A DNA stretch of 64,000 nucleotides from Pseudomonas gozinkensis (GCF_014863585.1 NZ_CP062253.1:5455001-5519000), one strand, 5' to 3'; shown: positions 28,045-38,398, counted from the stretch's first letter. Made by a program: numbers and translations. Notes: generated by a model not told the origin, from the sequence alone.

Positions 28045-28823
28045 GTCGTACAGCTCCACGGCGTTACTGGTTGACCGGTGCCAGCAGTGGCATCGGTGCA
28101 GCATTGGCAGAAGAAATCCTCAAGGCCGGTGCACATCTGGCAGTCAGTTCCCGCCAGGTCGCACCGCTCAAGGTGTTGTCGCAACGTTATCCGGGGCAAG
28201 TGCTGGTGGTGCCCGGCGATCTGACCAACAGTCAGACCGTGCGCGAGATCGGCGAGCAAATTGCTGCGGACTGGGGCTCGCTGGATACCGTGATCCTTAA
28301 TGCCGGCACCTGCGAATACGTCGATGCCCATCAATTCGACGCCTCGATCATCGAGCATGTGGTGCGCACCAACCTGCTCGCCAGCAGCTATTGCATCGAA
28401 GCCGCGCTGCCCTTGCTGCGCAAAGGGACGGCACCGCATCTGGTGGGCATGGCCAGTTCGGTGACCTATGTGCCGCTGCCTCGCGCCGAAGCCTATGGCG
28501 CATCAAAGGCCGGATTGCGTTATCTGTTCGAATCCCTGCGCATCGACCTGGCCGACGAAGGCATTGAAGTCACCGTGATCAGCCCCGGTTTCGTCGAGAC
28601 ACCGCTGACCGCCAAAAATGATTTCCCGATGCCGCTCAGTTGGCCTGTGGAAAAAGCCGCGCGGCATATCTTCGCCAAGCTTAAGGATCGACCTCTGGAG
28701 ATCGCCTTCCCCGCACTGTTCATGGCGGTCCTGTGGCCTTTGTCGAAAATGCCCGCACGCGTACAACTGGCGATTGGCAAACGCATGGTGCGCAGCAGCC
28801 CTCCGCTCAGGGATCCAATGTGA
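28041..28823 (+). CDS. Short-chain dehydrogenase/reductase
   Basis: The 260-residue NAD(P)-dependent oxidoreductase has the cofactor motif TGASSGIG at 12-19 and the catalytic YGASK at 152-156, so it should be active. The C-terminal hydrophobic stretch (AFPALFMAVLWPLSKMP) may bring it to the membrane, fitting a lipid substrate. It overlaps both neighbours by 4 bases. Confidence 0.9.
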   Translation: MSRTAPRRYWLTGASSGIGAALAEEILKAGAHLAVSSRQVAPLKVLSQRYPGQVLVVPGDLTNSQTVREIGEQIAADWGSLDTVILNAGTCEYVDAHQFDASIIEHVVRTNLLASSYCIEAALPLLRKGTAPHLVGMASSVTYVPLPRAEAYGASKAGLRYLFESLRIDLADEGIEVTVISPGFVETPLTAKNDFPMPLSWPVEKAARHIFAKLKDRPLEIAFPALFMAVLWPLSKMPARVQLAIGKRMVRSSPPLRDPM

Positions 28824-30067
28824 GAATCGCCATCGTCGGCACCGGCATCGCCGGTTTGACCTGCGCTTACCTGCTCGCACGCCGACACGAGATTACCGTG
28901 TTCGAAGCCGACGCCCGGGTCGGCGGCCACACGCACACGGTGCCGGTGACGATGGAGGGGCGCGAGTACGCGGTGGACACCGGCTTCATCGTGTTCAACG
29001 ACTGGACGTATCCGAACTTCATTCGCTTGCTTGGACAGTTGGGCGTCACGTTCAAGCCCACCGAGATGAGTTTTTCGGTCAACGATCCGGACACAGGCCT
29101 GGAATACAACGGCAACAACCTCAACAGCCTGTTCGCCCAACGCAGCAATCTGTTGTCCCCCGGATTCTGGGGCATGCTGCGCGATATCCTGCGGTTCAAT
29201 AAAGAAGCCCGGCGCGACCTCGCCGAACAGCGGATCGCCGCCGACACCACCCTGGACGATTACCTCAAGGCCGGCGGTTACGGCGAGCGTTTCATCCTGC
29301 ATTACATCGTCCCGATGGGCGCGGCGATCTGGTCGATGCCGATGGCCGAGATGCTCAATTTTCCGCTGCAATTCTTCGTGCGTTTTTTCGAGAATCACGG
29401 GTTGCTGTCGATCAGCAATCGGCCGCAATGGCAGGTGATCGAGGGCGGCTCCAGTGCCTACATCACTCCGCTGACGGCGTCGTTCAAAGAGTGCATCCGC
29501 CTGAACTGTCCGGTAAAACGGATCGATCGCGACGAGCACGGCGTGGCTATCCACAGCCCGGCCGGCATCGAGCGCTTCGATAAAGTGGTGCTGGCCTGTC
29601 ACAGCGATCAGGCGCTGCGATTGCTGGGTAATCCCGGTAATGCCGAACGGGAAATCCTCGGTGCCCTGCCCTATGCCGACAACGAAGTGGTGCTGCACAC
29701 CGACACCCGTCTGCTGCCCACTCGCAAACTGGCGTGGGCCAGCTGGAATTATCGCCTCGGCGGTGCCGGTCATACCCAGGCTGCCGTGACCTACGACATG
29801 AACATCCTGCAAGGCATCCAGAGCGACACCACGTTCTGCGTCAGCCTCAACCAGAGCGCCGGCATCAGTCCGTCGAAAGTGCTGGCCCGCTTCACCTACG
29901 CCCACCCGCAATTCAGCCTCGCGGCGGTGGCGGCGCAACGGCGCTGGGCCGAACTGGACGGCGTTCAACATACACACTATTGCGGTGCTTACTGGGCCAA
30001 CGGCTTTCATGAGGACGGCGTGGTCAGCGCCCTGCGCGTGGCCGCGTCATTCGGAGAAAGCCTGTGA
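28820..30067 (+). CDS. FAD-dependent oxidoreductase of the amine oxidase/desaturase type
   Basis: The 415-residue flavoprotein has the dinucleotide fold at its very N-terminus (GTGIAG at 7-12), then FEADARVGGHTHT and DTGFIVFNDWTYPNF, typical of the FAD proteins that precede DUF1365 and CFA-synthase genes. It starts with GTG overlapping the SDR stop (GTGA). In other proteobacteria this gene set is induced by singlet oxygen or light and acts on membrane fatty acids. A desaturase-like step on a methylated acyl chain is a reasonable inference. Confidence 0.87.
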   Translation: MRIAIVGTGIAGLTCAYLLARRHEITVFEADARVGGHTHTVPVTMEGREYAVDTGFIVFNDWTYPNFIRLLGQLGVTFKPTEMSFSVNDPDTGLEYNGNNLNSLFAQRSNLLSPGFWGMLRDILRFNKEARRDLAEQRIAADTTLDDYLKAGGYGERFILHYIVPMGAAIWSMPMAEMLNFPLQFFVRFFENHGLLSISNRPQWQVIEGGSSAYITPLTASFKECIRLNCPVKRIDRDEHGVAIHSPAGIERFDKVVLACHSDQALRLLGNPGNAEREILGALPYADNEVVLHTDTRLLPTRKLAWASWNYRLGGAGHTQAAVTYDMNILQGIQSDTTFCVSLNQSAGISPSKVLARFTYAHPQFSLAAVAAQRRWAELDGVQHTHYCGAYWANGFHEDGVVSALRVAASFGESL

Positions 30068-30879
30068 ACAGCGCACTCTACAGTGGCTGGATCGCCCATC
30101 GGCGATTCTCCCCTCGCCGCCATGAATTTCGTTACCGGATCGGGCTGCTGTACCTCGATCTGACTGAACAGGAGGCTGTACTGGGCCTGTCCAGGCTGGC
30201 AGGTTCCAGCCGCTTTGCGCCGTTTTCATTTCGCGAAACCGACTACCTGAAAACCTTCACCGGCCGGGGCATCTCCCTGAGCGATGCGGTGCGCCAGTTG
30301 GTCGGCGAATCCCTGGGCCATGCGCCGCAAGGCTCGATCTGCCTGCTGACCCAGCCGCGCAGCTGGGGCCTGTCGTTCAACCCGGTGAGTTTTTTCTATT
30401 GCCACGAGGCCGACGGCCAACTGGCGGCGATTCTCTGCGAAGTCAGCAACACCCCGTGGCGTGAGCGTTATCACTACGTGCTTCCAGCCAGAGCGCCGAC
30501 CCATCTGCAGGATTTCCACCAGCACTTCGCCGTGGCCAAGGCGTTTCATGTGTCGCCATTCCTGCCGCCGGATCTGGAATACCGCATGAGTTTCAGCCCT
30601 GCCGCGCAGACCCTGGGCGTGCACATGGCCGACTGGCAGGGCGAGCAGAAACTGTTCGACGCCACCCTCGACCTGCAACGCGAACCCCTTGACCGACGCC
30701 ATTTGCACCGGCACCTGTGGCGCTTTCCCTGGATGACCGCCAAGACCGCGTTGGCGATCTATTGGCAGGCGCTGCGCCTGTTGCTCAAGCGCACTCCGGT
30801 ATTTGCCCACCAGCGCGCCGACGACCGTTTTCGAACCGCCACCGTACCGACCGAGGAACGCCACCATGAAATCCACTAG
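30064..30879 (+). CDS. DUF1365 family protein
   Basis: The 271-residue protein is full length for DUF1365, with the conserved GLSFNPVSFFYCHEADG-like core near residues 101-117. It starts with GTG inside the stop of the FAD gene and overlaps the CFA gene by 14 bases. The function of DUF1365 is unproven; it nearly always sits between an FAD oxidoreductase and a CFA-like methyltransferase, so it probably acts in the same lipid pathway. Confidence 0.9.
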   Translation: MNSALYSGWIAHRRFSPRRHEFRYRIGLLYLDLTEQEAVLGLSRLAGSSRFAPFSFRETDYLKTFTGRGISLSDAVRQLVGESLGHAPQGSICLLTQPRSWGLSFNPVSFFYCHEADGQLAAILCEVSNTPWRERYHYVLPARAPTHLQDFHQHFAVAKAFHVSPFLPPDLEYRMSFSPAAQTLGVHMADWQGEQKLFDATLDLQREPLDRRHLHRHLWRFPWMTAKTALAIYWQALRLLLKRTPVFAHQRADDRFRTATVPTEERHHEIH

Positions 30880-32140
30880 CGTCTCGGCCAGAGCCAGTAG
30901 CCTGCTAAGCCCCCACGGACTGAGCGGTTCGCTGCTGCGCCGGGGAGTACTGCGCCAGCTGGAGCAGCTCAAGCATGGCCAACTGATCGTCATCGAGGAC
31001 GGCGAACGCCACGTCTTCGGCACACCGGGCAGTGCACTGGTGGGCGAGATTCAGGTACTGGATCCGGCCGTCTGGGGCCTGGTCGCCGGCAACGGTTCGA
31101 TCGGTGCCGGTGAGGCTTTTATTCATGGCTATTGGCGTTCTCCGGACCTGACGGCGGTGGTGCGGGTTTTCGTCAGCAACCTTGAAGTGCTCGACGGAAT
31201 GGAAGGTGGCCTGGCCCGGCTCGGTCGGCCACTGGTGCGCGGGCTGCACTGGCTCAACCGCAATACGCGCAAGGGCTCGCAGAAAAACATCGCCGCGCAT
31301 TACGACCTCGGCAATGACCTGTTCGAGCAGTTTCTCGACCCGACCATGATGTATTCGGCCGCGCAGTTTCTCAGCCCCGACGACAGCCTGGAGCAGGCGC
31401 AATTGAACAAACTGGAGCGGATCTGCCAGAAACTCGCGCTCAAGCCCGGCGACCATCTACTGGAAATCGGCACTGGCTGGGGTAGCATGGCGCTTTACGC
31501 GGCGCAGCATTACGGATGTAAAGTCACCACCACCACGTTGTCGAAGGAGCAGTTCGCCTTCACCGCCGCGCGCATCGAACGCCTCGGTTTGCAGGATCAG
31601 GTGACGCTGCTGCTCAAGGACTACCGCGACCTCACCGGCCAGTACGACAAACTGGTGTCGATCGAAATGATCGAGGCCGTCGGCCACCGCTTTCTGCCGA
31701 CCTACTTCAAACAGTGCGCGCACTTGCTCAAGAGCAACGGCCTGATGCTGCTGCAAGCGATCACCATCCGCGAACAACGCTACGAGCAGGCGCGCCGTGG
31801 AGTGGACTTCATCCAGCGTTACATTTTCCCCGGCGGCGCCCTGCCCTGCGTGCAGAAAATGCTCGAGATCGTCAGCCGCGACACCGACATGAACCTGTTG
31901 CACATGGAAGATTTCGGCCTGCACTACGCCCGCACCCTGCGCCTGTGGCACGAGAACTTTCGCCATGCTCACGGCCGTCTGACCGAACTGGGCTATGACG
32001 ATTACTTCCTCAGGTTGTGGGAGTTCTACCTGTGTTACTGCGAGGGCGGATTCCTCGAACGCACCATCGGCACCGCACAACTGGTGCTGGCCAAACCGGC
32101 GGCGATGACCGCGCCTTTGCTGGGCCGTTTCGATGCTTGA
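30866..32140 (+). CDS. Cyclopropane-fatty-acyl-phospholipid synthase family methyltransferase
   Basis: The 424-residue SAM-dependent enzyme modifies unsaturated acyl chains of membrane phospholipids. The SAM-binding LEIGTGWG is at 199-206, preceded by KNIAAHYDLGNDLFEQFLDP. The C-terminal YLCYCEGGF is the counterpart of the conserved cysteine region of E. coli Cfa. Because the housekeeping cfa gene is usually elsewhere in Pseudomonas, this is probably the stress- or light-linked paralogue. Its product could be a cyclopropane, a methyl branch or a furan fatty acid precursor. GAGGAA lies before the ATG at 30866. Confidence 0.9.
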   Translation: MKSTSVSARASSLLSPHGLSGSLLRRGVLRQLEQLKHGQLIVIEDGERHVFGTPGSALVGEIQVLDPAVWGLVAGNGSIGAGEAFIHGYWRSPDLTAVVRVFVSNLEVLDGMEGGLARLGRPLVRGLHWLNRNTRKGSQKNIAAHYDLGNDLFEQFLDPTMMYSAAQFLSPDDSLEQAQLNKLERICQKLALKPGDHLLEIGTGWGSMALYAAQHYGCKVTTTTLSKEQFAFTAARIERLGLQDQVTLLLKDYRDLTGQYDKLVSIEMIEAVGHRFLPTYFKQCAHLLKSNGLMLLQAITIREQRYEQARRGVDFIQRYIFPGGALPCVQKMLEIVSRDTDMNLLHMEDFGLHYARTLRLWHENFRHAHGRLTELGYDDYFLRLWEFYLCYCEGGFLERTIGTAQLVLAKPAAMTAPLLGRFDA

Positions 32141-32624
32141 GCGGTTGACCAACGCAGCACTGTTCCAGATCGGCTGGCTGGCCTGCGTGCTTGGCGGCAA
32201 TAGCCTGTGGTTGCTGCTGGCGCTGGCGGTGCTCGTGATTCATCTGTGCTGGATCAGCAGTTGGGCGCAGGAAGGCCGGCTGATGCTCAGCGTGGTGATC
32301 ATCGGCACGGTGGTGGACAGCATGCTGCGGGGCCTTGGGGTTTTCGAGTTCAAGGATCTGTCGCCGCTTATTCCGTTGTGGCTGATGTTGTTGTGGGCGT
32401 TGTTTGCCACGACTTTGCGCCACTGCCTGCAATGGAGCGCGAGACCGTGGTGGCTGGCCAGTCTGCTCGGCGCGGCAGGTGGCGCGCTGTCCTATGGCGC
32501 CGGCGGACGACTGGCCGGCGTGCAGTTTCCTTTCGGTGAGCGCCCTACCCTGGTCGGCATCGCGCTGCTGTGGGCGTTACTGTTTCCGCTGCTGCACCAA
32601 TTGTCCCGGCGGCTGGCGCGCTAA
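32133..32624 (+). CDS. DUF2878 family membrane protein
   Basis: The 163-residue inner-membrane protein has about five hydrophobic helices (for example LWLLLALAVLVIHLCWI and LIPLWLMLLWALFATTL). It matches DUF2878, a family found at the end of photolyase/CFA-type clusters. It overlaps the CFA gene by 8 bases and closes the run of overlapping genes. Function unknown. Confidence 0.83.
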   Translation: MLERLTNAALFQIGWLACVLGGNSLWLLLALAVLVIHLCWISSWAQEGRLMLSVVIIGTVVDSMLRGLGVFEFKDLSPLIPLWLMLLWALFATTLRHCLQWSARPWWLASLLGAAGGALSYGAGGRLAGVQFPFGERPTLVGIALLWALLFPLLHQLSRRLAR

Positions 32625-32676
32625 ACGTCTGTCAGGCCTTTCACACGCTCATCGGTCACTGCCGTACACTGGCGCC

Positions 32677-32982
32677 ATGAAAACCATTCCCCACCGGCAA
32701 ATCGCCGAACCCGTGGTCACCTGCTCGACCTGTGCAGCCTGCTGCTGTCAGCTCGAAGTGATGTTGATCACCGACACCGGCGTGCCCGAGCGTTTTATCG
32801 ATACCGACGATTGGGGTGGAGAGGTGATGCTGCGTCTGGACGACGGCTGGTGCGCAGCGCTGGATCGCGACACGATGATGTGCACGATCTACGAGAAGCG
32901 CCCGCTGATCTGCCGTGAGTTTGAAATGGGCGCGCCGGAATGCATCGACGAACGCCAGGGGATTGCCACGGCGTATCGCTGA
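32677..32982 (+). CDS. YkgJ family cysteine-cluster protein
   Basis: The 101-residue protein has a dense N-terminal cysteine group (C16, C19, C22, C23, C24) and further cysteines in WCAAL, MMCTIY, LICREF and APECID. This is the YkgJ pattern, expected to bind zinc or an Fe-S cluster. It starts 52 bases after the DUF2878 gene and may be read from the same messenger. A TACACT element at 32665 could also give it its own promoter, but it would leave almost no leader. Confidence 0.85.
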   Translation: MKTIPHRQIAEPVVTCSTCAACCCQLEVMLITDTGVPERFIDTDDWGGEVMLRLDDGWCAALDRDTMMCTIYEKRPLICREFEMGAPECIDERQGIATAYR

Positions 32983-32987
32983 ACACA

Positions 32988-33014
32988 AAAAAGGAGCGCC
33001 TGGCGCTCCTTTTT
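32988..33014. terminator. Rho-independent terminator after the light-response operon
   Basis: AGGAGCG and CGCTCCT arms around CCTGG are flanked by A-run and T5. It ends the rightward transcript and the leftward pagL transcript. Confidence 0.9.
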
Positions 33015-33037
33015 CATGGGGCTGACTTTCTGGGGGC

Positions 33038-33556
33038 TTATAGCGGCATCGTGTAATGCAGCGAGTAGCTTTCTACCCCGTCGTTGTTGCTGCTCAGGCC
33101 GGCGTTGGAATAGTGCGTCGCACGGATCCCGACTTCATGCCCGCCATTGAAGCGCAGGCCGAAACCGAAACGGTCTTCGAACTGGAAGGCGCCACCCAGC
33201 TTGTTGTCCTCGTACTCGGTATTGGAGAACAGCGCCACGCCGATCCCCGCCTCGACGTAGGGTTTGACCGACTGACCGGCGAACTCGTAAACCAACACCG
33301 GCGAGAACGACAGGCTGTTGTTGCCGGAGGTCTTGTCACCTTCCCAATAGGTGTAGGCGCCGCTCCAGTAACCGGTCAGGCGACCGACATCACTTTGCAG
33401 CCAGCTCTTGTCCCAATCGAAATTCATGCCCAGGCGATAAGTCATCGTCGAATCGCTGGTAGCACCCACTGCAAACTCGACGCCAGCAGCTTGTGCGGTA
33501 AAACTTTGCCCCATCAGTGCAGCCGCAATCGCGGCCAAGCAGAATAGTCGCTTCAC
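33038..33556 (-). CDS. pagL: Lipid A 3-O-deacylase PagL
   Basis: This 172-residue outer-membrane beta-barrel enzyme removes the 3-O acyl chain from lipid A. The signal peptide is about 22 residues (ending TAQA). The catalytic residues fall exactly where known for PagL after its removal: His148, Ser150 and Glu162 correspond to mature H126, S128 and E140 (motif THYSNAGL). The barrel ends in a short hydrophobic tail. It stands alone, between terminators, with murI divergent in function but on the same strand upstream. Confidence 0.92.
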   Translation of the reverse strand: MKRLFCLAAIAAALMGQSFTAQAAGVEFAVGATSDSTMTYRLGMNFDWDKSWLQSDVGRLTGYWSGAYTYWEGDKTSGNNSLSFSPVLVYEFAGQSVKPYVEAGIGVALFSNTEYEDNKLGGAFQFEDRFGFGLRFNGGHEVGIRATHYSNAGLSSNNDGVESYSLHYTMPL

Positions 33557-33668
33557 GTTGAAACTTCCTTTTCCGGAACGATCGTTTGGTTTTCTAGGTC
33601 ACTCTGCGCTATAGAAATCCGCGCTTGGTCAGAAGTTCAGCTGACTTTTTAGATATTTCACATTTTTT

Positions 33669-34460
33669 TTACAAGGTGAATTTTTCGACGTCGCCATCGA
33701 CTTGGCCCAGCAAGACCAAGGTCTTGCGCAAAGACGCGGGATCGGCGCTGGTCCAGAATCTGACCGGTCGGTTCGGCCCTTCGGCGAGCAGATCCCGCTC
33801 GGCCAGCAGCCGCTGCAATTGGCGCGCTACCGCCGCGCCCGTATCGATCAGGCTGATGCTCTCGGGGATCATCGACTTGAGCATCGGCTTGAGAAACGGA
33901 TAGTGGGTGCAGCCCAGGATGATCGTGTCGCAACCGTTGGCCAGTAGCGGATCGACGTAGTGCTTGAGCAATGCACGCAACTCGGGGCTGTGCAGATCGC
34001 CGCATTCAATCCGCTCGACCAGTCCGGGGCACGGTTGAGTGATGACACGCACATCGGTGGCAAAACGATCGAGCAGCGCTGCAAACTTTGCACTCTGCAA
34101 GGTGCCGGTGGTGGCGAGTACTCCCACCACGCCGCTGCGGGTGGCGGCCGCGGCCGGTTTGACCGCCGGCTCCATGCCGACAATCGGCCACTCGGGAAAG
34201 TCCCGGCGCAGATCGGCGACGCCGGCCACGGTCGCGGTGTTGCACGCGATCACCAGCGCCTTGGCGCCCTGCTCGCGGAAAAAGCCGGCCATCACGCTGC
34301 AACGCTGGCGGATGAATTCCGGGGTTTTCTCGCCATAAGGAATGTGGCCGCAATCGCCGAGATACAGCAGCGATTCATTCGGTAGCAGTTGCTGGATTTC
34401 CGCCAGCACCGACAGACCGCCGACGCCGGAATCGAAGACGGCAATCGGCGCTTCACGCAT
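33669..34460 (-). CDS. murI: Glutamate racemase
   Basis: This 263-residue enzyme makes D-glutamate for peptidoglycan. The two catalytic cysteines are in CNTA (C73) and GCTH (C184, with H186). The start at 34460 ([12 protein letters not shown]) lies 8 bases inside the end of moeB, showing translational coupling. It is the last gene of the hemA-prfA-prmC-moeB-murI unit. Confidence 0.95.
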   Translation of the reverse strand: MREAPIAVFDSGVGGLSVLAEIQQLLPNESLLYLGDCGHIPYGEKTPEFIRQRCSVMAGFFREQGAKALVIACNTATVAGVADLRRDFPEWPIVGMEPAVKPAAAATRSGVVGVLATTGTLQSAKFAALLDRFATDVRVITQPCPGLVERIECGDLHSPELRALLKHYVDPLLANGCDTIILGCTHYPFLKPMLKSMIPESISLIDTGAAVARQLQRLLAERDLLAEGPNRPVRFWTSADPASLRKTLVLLGQVDGDVEKFTL

Positions 34461-35208
34461 GCTGCGAACCACAGACGCTGCAACCGGGGTCGCGCTTGAC
34501 CCGCAGCTCACGGAATCGCGAGCCCAGTGCATCGATCAACAGCAGACGACCCACCAGTGGCTCGCCGAAACCCGCCAATAACTTCAGGGCTTCCAGCGCT
34601 TGCAGGCTGCCGACCAGACCGACCAGCGGCCCGACCACGCCGGCTTCGCTGCACGTCAGTTCGGCCTCGCTGCCGTGACCATACAGGCAGTGGTAGCACG
34701 GGCTCTCGGCGCGACGCGGGTCGAACACCGAGAGTTGACCTTCGAGGCGGATCGCCGCGCCACTGACCAATGGTTTACGCGCAGCCACACACGCAGCGTT
34801 GACCGCCTCGCGGGTGGAGAAATTGTCGGAGCAGTCGAGTACCAGATCCACCGCGGCCACGGCCGCAGCGAGGGAATCCTCATCCAGTGCCTGACGATGG
34901 GGCACCAGTTTGATTTCAGGGTTGATTGCGCCCAAGCGCTTGAGCGCCGAGTCAACCTTGGTCAATCCGACGCTGTCAGTGTCGTGGATGATCTGGCGTT
35001 GCAGGTTGGTCAAATCGACCGTGTCGAAATCCGCCAGATGCAATTCACCGACACCCGCCGCTGCCAGGTACAACGCCACCGGCGCACCGAGACCACCGAG
35101 GCCGATGATCAATACCCGGCTGTCCTTGAGCTTCAACTGGCCATCGATGTCGATGTGTTGCAGCAGGATCTGCCGACTGTAGCGCAACAATTCCTGATCA
35201 TTCAGCAC
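34453..35208 (-). CDS. moeB: MoeB/ThiF/HesA family adenylyltransferase
   Basis: The 251-residue E1-like enzyme adenylates the C-terminal glycine of a sulfur-carrier protein such as MoaD (molybdopterin synthesis). The ATP-binding GLGGLG is at 36-41. Zinc cysteines are visible in CYHC and CSVC near the C-terminus. It overlaps prmC by 7 bases and murI by 8. A role with ThiS instead of MoaD cannot be excluded from sequence. Confidence 0.9.
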   Translation of the reverse strand: MLNDQELLRYSRQILLQHIDIDGQLKLKDSRVLIIGLGGLGAPVALYLAAAGVGELHLADFDTVDLTNLQRQIIHDTDSVGLTKVDSALKRLGAINPEIKLVPHRQALDEDSLAAAVAAVDLVLDCSDNFSTREAVNAACVAARKPLVSGAAIRLEGQLSVFDPRRAESPCYHCLYGHGSEAELTCSEAGVVGPLVGLVGSLQALEALKLLAGFGEPLVGRLLLIDALGSRFRELRVKRDPGCSVCGSQHA

Positions 35209-36032
35209 GGCAGGCGCCCCAGGCTGATCCGTTGATGGCCGCCCAGATCGGTGCGACTGTGGACTTCTTCAAAACCTTGCGTCAGCAGCAGATCGCGCAC
35301 AGCTTCGGCTTGATCATAGCCGTGTTCGAGCATCAGCCAGCCACCGGCCTCCAGATGGGCTGGCGCCTGGGCGATGATCAGACGCAGATCGTCGAGCCCG
35401 TCGATGCCGGCCACCAAGGCGCTTTCCGGCTCGAAACGCACATCGCCTTCCACCAGATGCGGATCGGCGGCGCGAATGTACGGCGGGTTGCTGATGATCA
35501 ACTCGAAACGCTTGCCTTCAAGGGCGCTGAACCAGTGGCTGCTCAGAACTGTGGCGTTGTTCAAGTGCAGGCGCTGGCGATTGCGCTCGGCCAGGGCCAC
35601 GGCTTCCAGCACGCGGTCCACGGCGGTGACTTTCCACGCCGGGCGCTCGCTGGCCAGTGCCAGGGCAATCGCCCCGCTACCGGTGCCGAGGTCGAGGACT
35701 TTGGCCGGAGTCGCTGGCAGCAATTCCAGTGCGGCTTCCACCAGCAGTTCAGTGTCCGGGCGCGGGATCAGCGTGTGCGGCGCGACTTCCAGATCCAGCT
35801 TCCAGAAACCCTGCTGACCCAGAATGTAGGCGACCGGCTCGCCGCTGCGACGACGTTGCAGGTACTCGGCGAAAACCAAAGCGGCTTCGCTCGGCACGAT
35901 GCGCTCGGGCCAGGTGTGGAGAAAACTGCGCGACTTGCCCAGCGCAGCGGCCAGAAGCAATTCGGCGTCCAGACGCGCGGTGGGCGAATCCGGCAGTTCG
36001 GCGGCGCGCAACAGGCTGGCGATGATGGTCAT
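35202..36032 (-). CDS. prmC: Peptide chain release factor N5-glutamine methyltransferase
   Basis: The 276-residue, SAM-dependent enzyme methylates the glutamine of the GGQ motif in release factors RF1 and RF2. The SAM motif DLGTGSG is at 114-120 and NPPY at 182-185. It directly follows prfA (the prfA stop touches its ATG), so enzyme and substrate are encoded together. Confidence 0.96.
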   Translation of the reverse strand: MTIIASLLRAAELPDSPTARLDAELLLAAALGKSRSFLHTWPERIVPSEAALVFAEYLQRRRSGEPVAYILGQQGFWKLDLEVAPHTLIPRPDTELLVEAALELLPATPAKVLDLGTGSGAIALALASERPAWKVTAVDRVLEAVALAERNRQRLHLNNATVLSSHWFSALEGKRFELIISNPPYIRAADPHLVEGDVRFEPESALVAGIDGLDDLRLIIAQAPAHLEAGGWLMLEHGYDQAEAVRDLLLTQGFEEVHSRTDLGGHQRISLGRLPC

Positions 36033-37115
36033 TTACTCACCTATCGCTGCGAGTTGGTCAGCCTGGTATTCGGCCAGCAACGGTTCGATCACCGCTTCGA
36101 CGCCACCGGCGAGGATTTCATCGAGGGAATACAGGGTCAGGTTGACGCGGTGGTCGGTAACCCGGCCCTGGGCAAAGTTGTAGGTGCGGATACGCTCGGA
36201 GCGGTCACCGGAACCCACCAGCAATTTACGTTCGCTGGCGATGGCGTTGGCCGCCGCAGCAGTCTGCTGATCGTTGAGCTTGGCCGACAGCCAGGCCATC
36301 GCCCGGGCGCGGTTCTTGTGCTGGGAACGTTCTTCCTGGCACTCGACAACGGTGCCGGTCGGTATGTGGGTGATGCGGATCGCCGAATCGGTGGTGTTGA
36401 CGTGCTGACCACCGGCCCCGGAGGAGCGGTAAGTGTCGACGCGCAAATCCGCCGGGTTGATCTCGATGGCTTCACGCTCGTCCGGCTCGGGCAGTACCGC
36501 CACGGTGCAGGCCGAGGTGTGGATACGGCCCTGGGATTCGGTGGCGGGTACACGCTGTACGCGGTGCGCGCCGGATTCGAATTTCAGCTTGCCGTAAACG
36601 TTGTCGCCTTCGATGCGGGCGATGACTTCTTTATAGCCGCCGTGTTCGCCCTCGTTTTCCGAGAGGATCTCCACCCGCCAGCCACGCCGTTCGGCGTAAC
36701 GCGAGTACATGCGGAACAGATCGCCGGAGAAGATCGCCGCCTCGTCGCCACCGGTGCCGGCGCGAATTTCGAGAAACACGTTGCGCCCGTCGTTGGGATC
36801 CTTGGGCAGCAACATGCGTTGCAGGTCGGATTCCAGCGTGACCAGCAATTCCTTGGCTTCGCGGACTTCTTCCACGGCCATTTCACGCATGTCCGGGTCG
36901 CTGTCCTTGAGCAGTGCCTGCGCGCCTTCAAGATCGCTTTGTACGCCGAGCAGCTTTTTATAGCCTTGTACCACTGGCTCAAGTTCGGCGTATTCCTTGG
37001 AATAGGCGCGAAATTTTGCTTGATCAGAAATCACTTCGCCGTCGCCGAGCAGCGCGGTCAGTTCCTCGAAACGGTCCTGGAGAACATCCAGCTTATTGAG
37101 CAGTGACGCTTTCAT
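36033..37115 (-). CDS. prfA: Peptide chain release factor 1
   Basis: This 360-residue RF1 recognises UAA and UAG stop codons and triggers peptide release. The catalytic GGQ is at 235-237 in [14 protein letters not shown]; the stop-codon-reading region of domain 2 is intact. Its start overlaps the hemA stop by 4 bases. Confidence 0.97.
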   Translation of the reverse strand: MKASLLNKLDVLQDRFEELTALLGDGEVISDQAKFRAYSKEYAELEPVVQGYKKLLGVQSDLEGAQALLKDSDPDMREMAVEEVREAKELLVTLESDLQRMLLPKDPNDGRNVFLEIRAGTGGDEAAIFSGDLFRMYSRYAERRGWRVEILSENEGEHGGYKEVIARIEGDNVYGKLKFESGAHRVQRVPATESQGRIHTSACTVAVLPEPDEREAIEINPADLRVDTYRSSGAGGQHVNTTDSAIRITHIPTGTVVECQEERSQHKNRARAMAWLSAKLNDQQTAAAANAIASERKLLVGSGDRSERIRTYNFAQGRVTDHRVNLTLYSLDEILAGGVEAVIEPLLAEYQADQLAAIGE

Positions 37116-38398
37116 TGCGGTTTTTTATCCGAAAAGCTATCCGGTGAGCCCTCGAGGGCAAAGAGTTCCTGAGCCATGGCCAGCGCATCGAGGCGGCCTT
37201 CGGCAGAAAGCTTTTTCAACTGCACGCTCGGGGCGTGCAGGAGTTTGTTGGTCAGGCCACGGGCCAGTTGCCCGAGCACGTCTTCGGCGTTGCCGCCGTT
37301 GGCCAGCAGGCGCAGGGCCTTTTGCAATTCTTCGTCGCGCAGGCGTTCGCTCTGTTGACGATAGGCCTTGAGCACGTCGACCGCCGCCAGCTCGCGCAGG
37401 CGCACCATGAAATCGTCGGCACCGACTGAAACCATCTCTTCGGCCGCCTGCGCTGCACCCTGACGGCTCTTGAGGTTTTCGGCGACCACTTCGTGCAGAT
37501 CGTCGACGCTATAGAGGTAAACGTCGTCGAGTTCGCCGACTTCCGGCTCGATGTCACGGGGAACAGCGATGTCGACCATGAAGATCGGCTTGTGCTTGCG
37601 CAGCTTCAGCGCGCTTTCCACCGCGCCTTTACCGAGGATCGGCAACTGACTGGCGGTAGAGCTGATGACGATGTCGCTGCGCACCAGTTCGGCCGGGATG
37701 TCCGACAGCAACACCGCGTGAGCGCCGAACTGTTCGGCCAGCAGGCTGGCACGCTCCAGCGTCCGGTTGGCGACCACGATGCGCTTGACCCCGAGCTCAT
37801 GCAGATGGCGGGCGACCAGGGTGATGGTCTCGCCGGCGCCGATCAGCAGGGCCTGGCTGCGTTGCAGGTCGCTGAAAATCTGTTTGGCCAGGCTGACGGC
37901 GGCAAACGCCACGGATACCGGGTTTTCGCCGATAGCCGTGTCGGTGCGCACTTGCTTGGCGGCATTGAAAGTCGCCTGGAACAGTCGCCCCAGCAGCGGC
38001 CCTATGGTGCCGGCCTCGCGGGCCACGGCGTAAGCCGATTTCATCTGGCCGAGAATCTGCGGTTCGCCCAGCACCAGCGAGTCGAGCCCGGAGGCGACGC
38101 GCATCATGTGACGAACTGCCGCATCATCTTCATGCACATAAGCGCTCGCGCGCAGCTCATCGAGGCTTAAATGGTGATAGTCGGCCAGCCAGCGCAGCAC
38201 GATATCGGCCGAAAGCTGATCCTGTTCTATATACAGCTCACTGCGATTGCAGGTGGAGAGGATCGCAGCTTCGCGGCTGTCGGTGAGTCGGCAGAGCTGC
38301 TGCAAGGCCTCCACCAGCTGCTCAGGGGTAAAAGCCACGCGCTCGCGGACGTCTACTGAAGCAGTCTTGTGGTTGATACCGAGTGCAAGGAAGGCCAT
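37112..38398 (-). CDS. hemA: Glutamyl-tRNA reductase
   Basis: The 428-residue enzyme reduces glutamyl-tRNA to glutamate-1-semialdehyde, the first committed step of haem synthesis. The nucleophile is Cys50 in STCNRSELY. The NADPH-binding domain (GAGETI, about 187-192) and C-terminal dimerisation helix are present. It heads the leftward operon. The 182-bp gap to the divergent TPR gene must hold both promoters. Confidence 0.96.
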   Translation of the reverse strand: MAFLALGINHKTASVDVRERVAFTPEQLVEALQQLCRLTDSREAAILSTCNRSELYIEQDQLSADIVLRWLADYHHLSLDELRASAYVHEDDAAVRHMMRVASGLDSLVLGEPQILGQMKSAYAVAREAGTIGPLLGRLFQATFNAAKQVRTDTAIGENPVSVAFAAVSLAKQIFSDLQRSQALLIGAGETITLVARHLHELGVKRIVVANRTLERASLLAEQFGAHAVLLSDIPAELVRSDIVISSTASQLPILGKGAVESALKLRKHKPIFMVDIAVPRDIEPEVGELDDVYLYSVDDLHEVVAENLKSRQGAAQAAEEMVSVGADDFMVRLRELAAVDVLKAYRQQSERLRDEELQKALRLLANGGNAEDVLGQLARGLTNKLLHAPSVQLKKLSAEGRLDALAMAQELFALEGSPDSFSDKKPQ

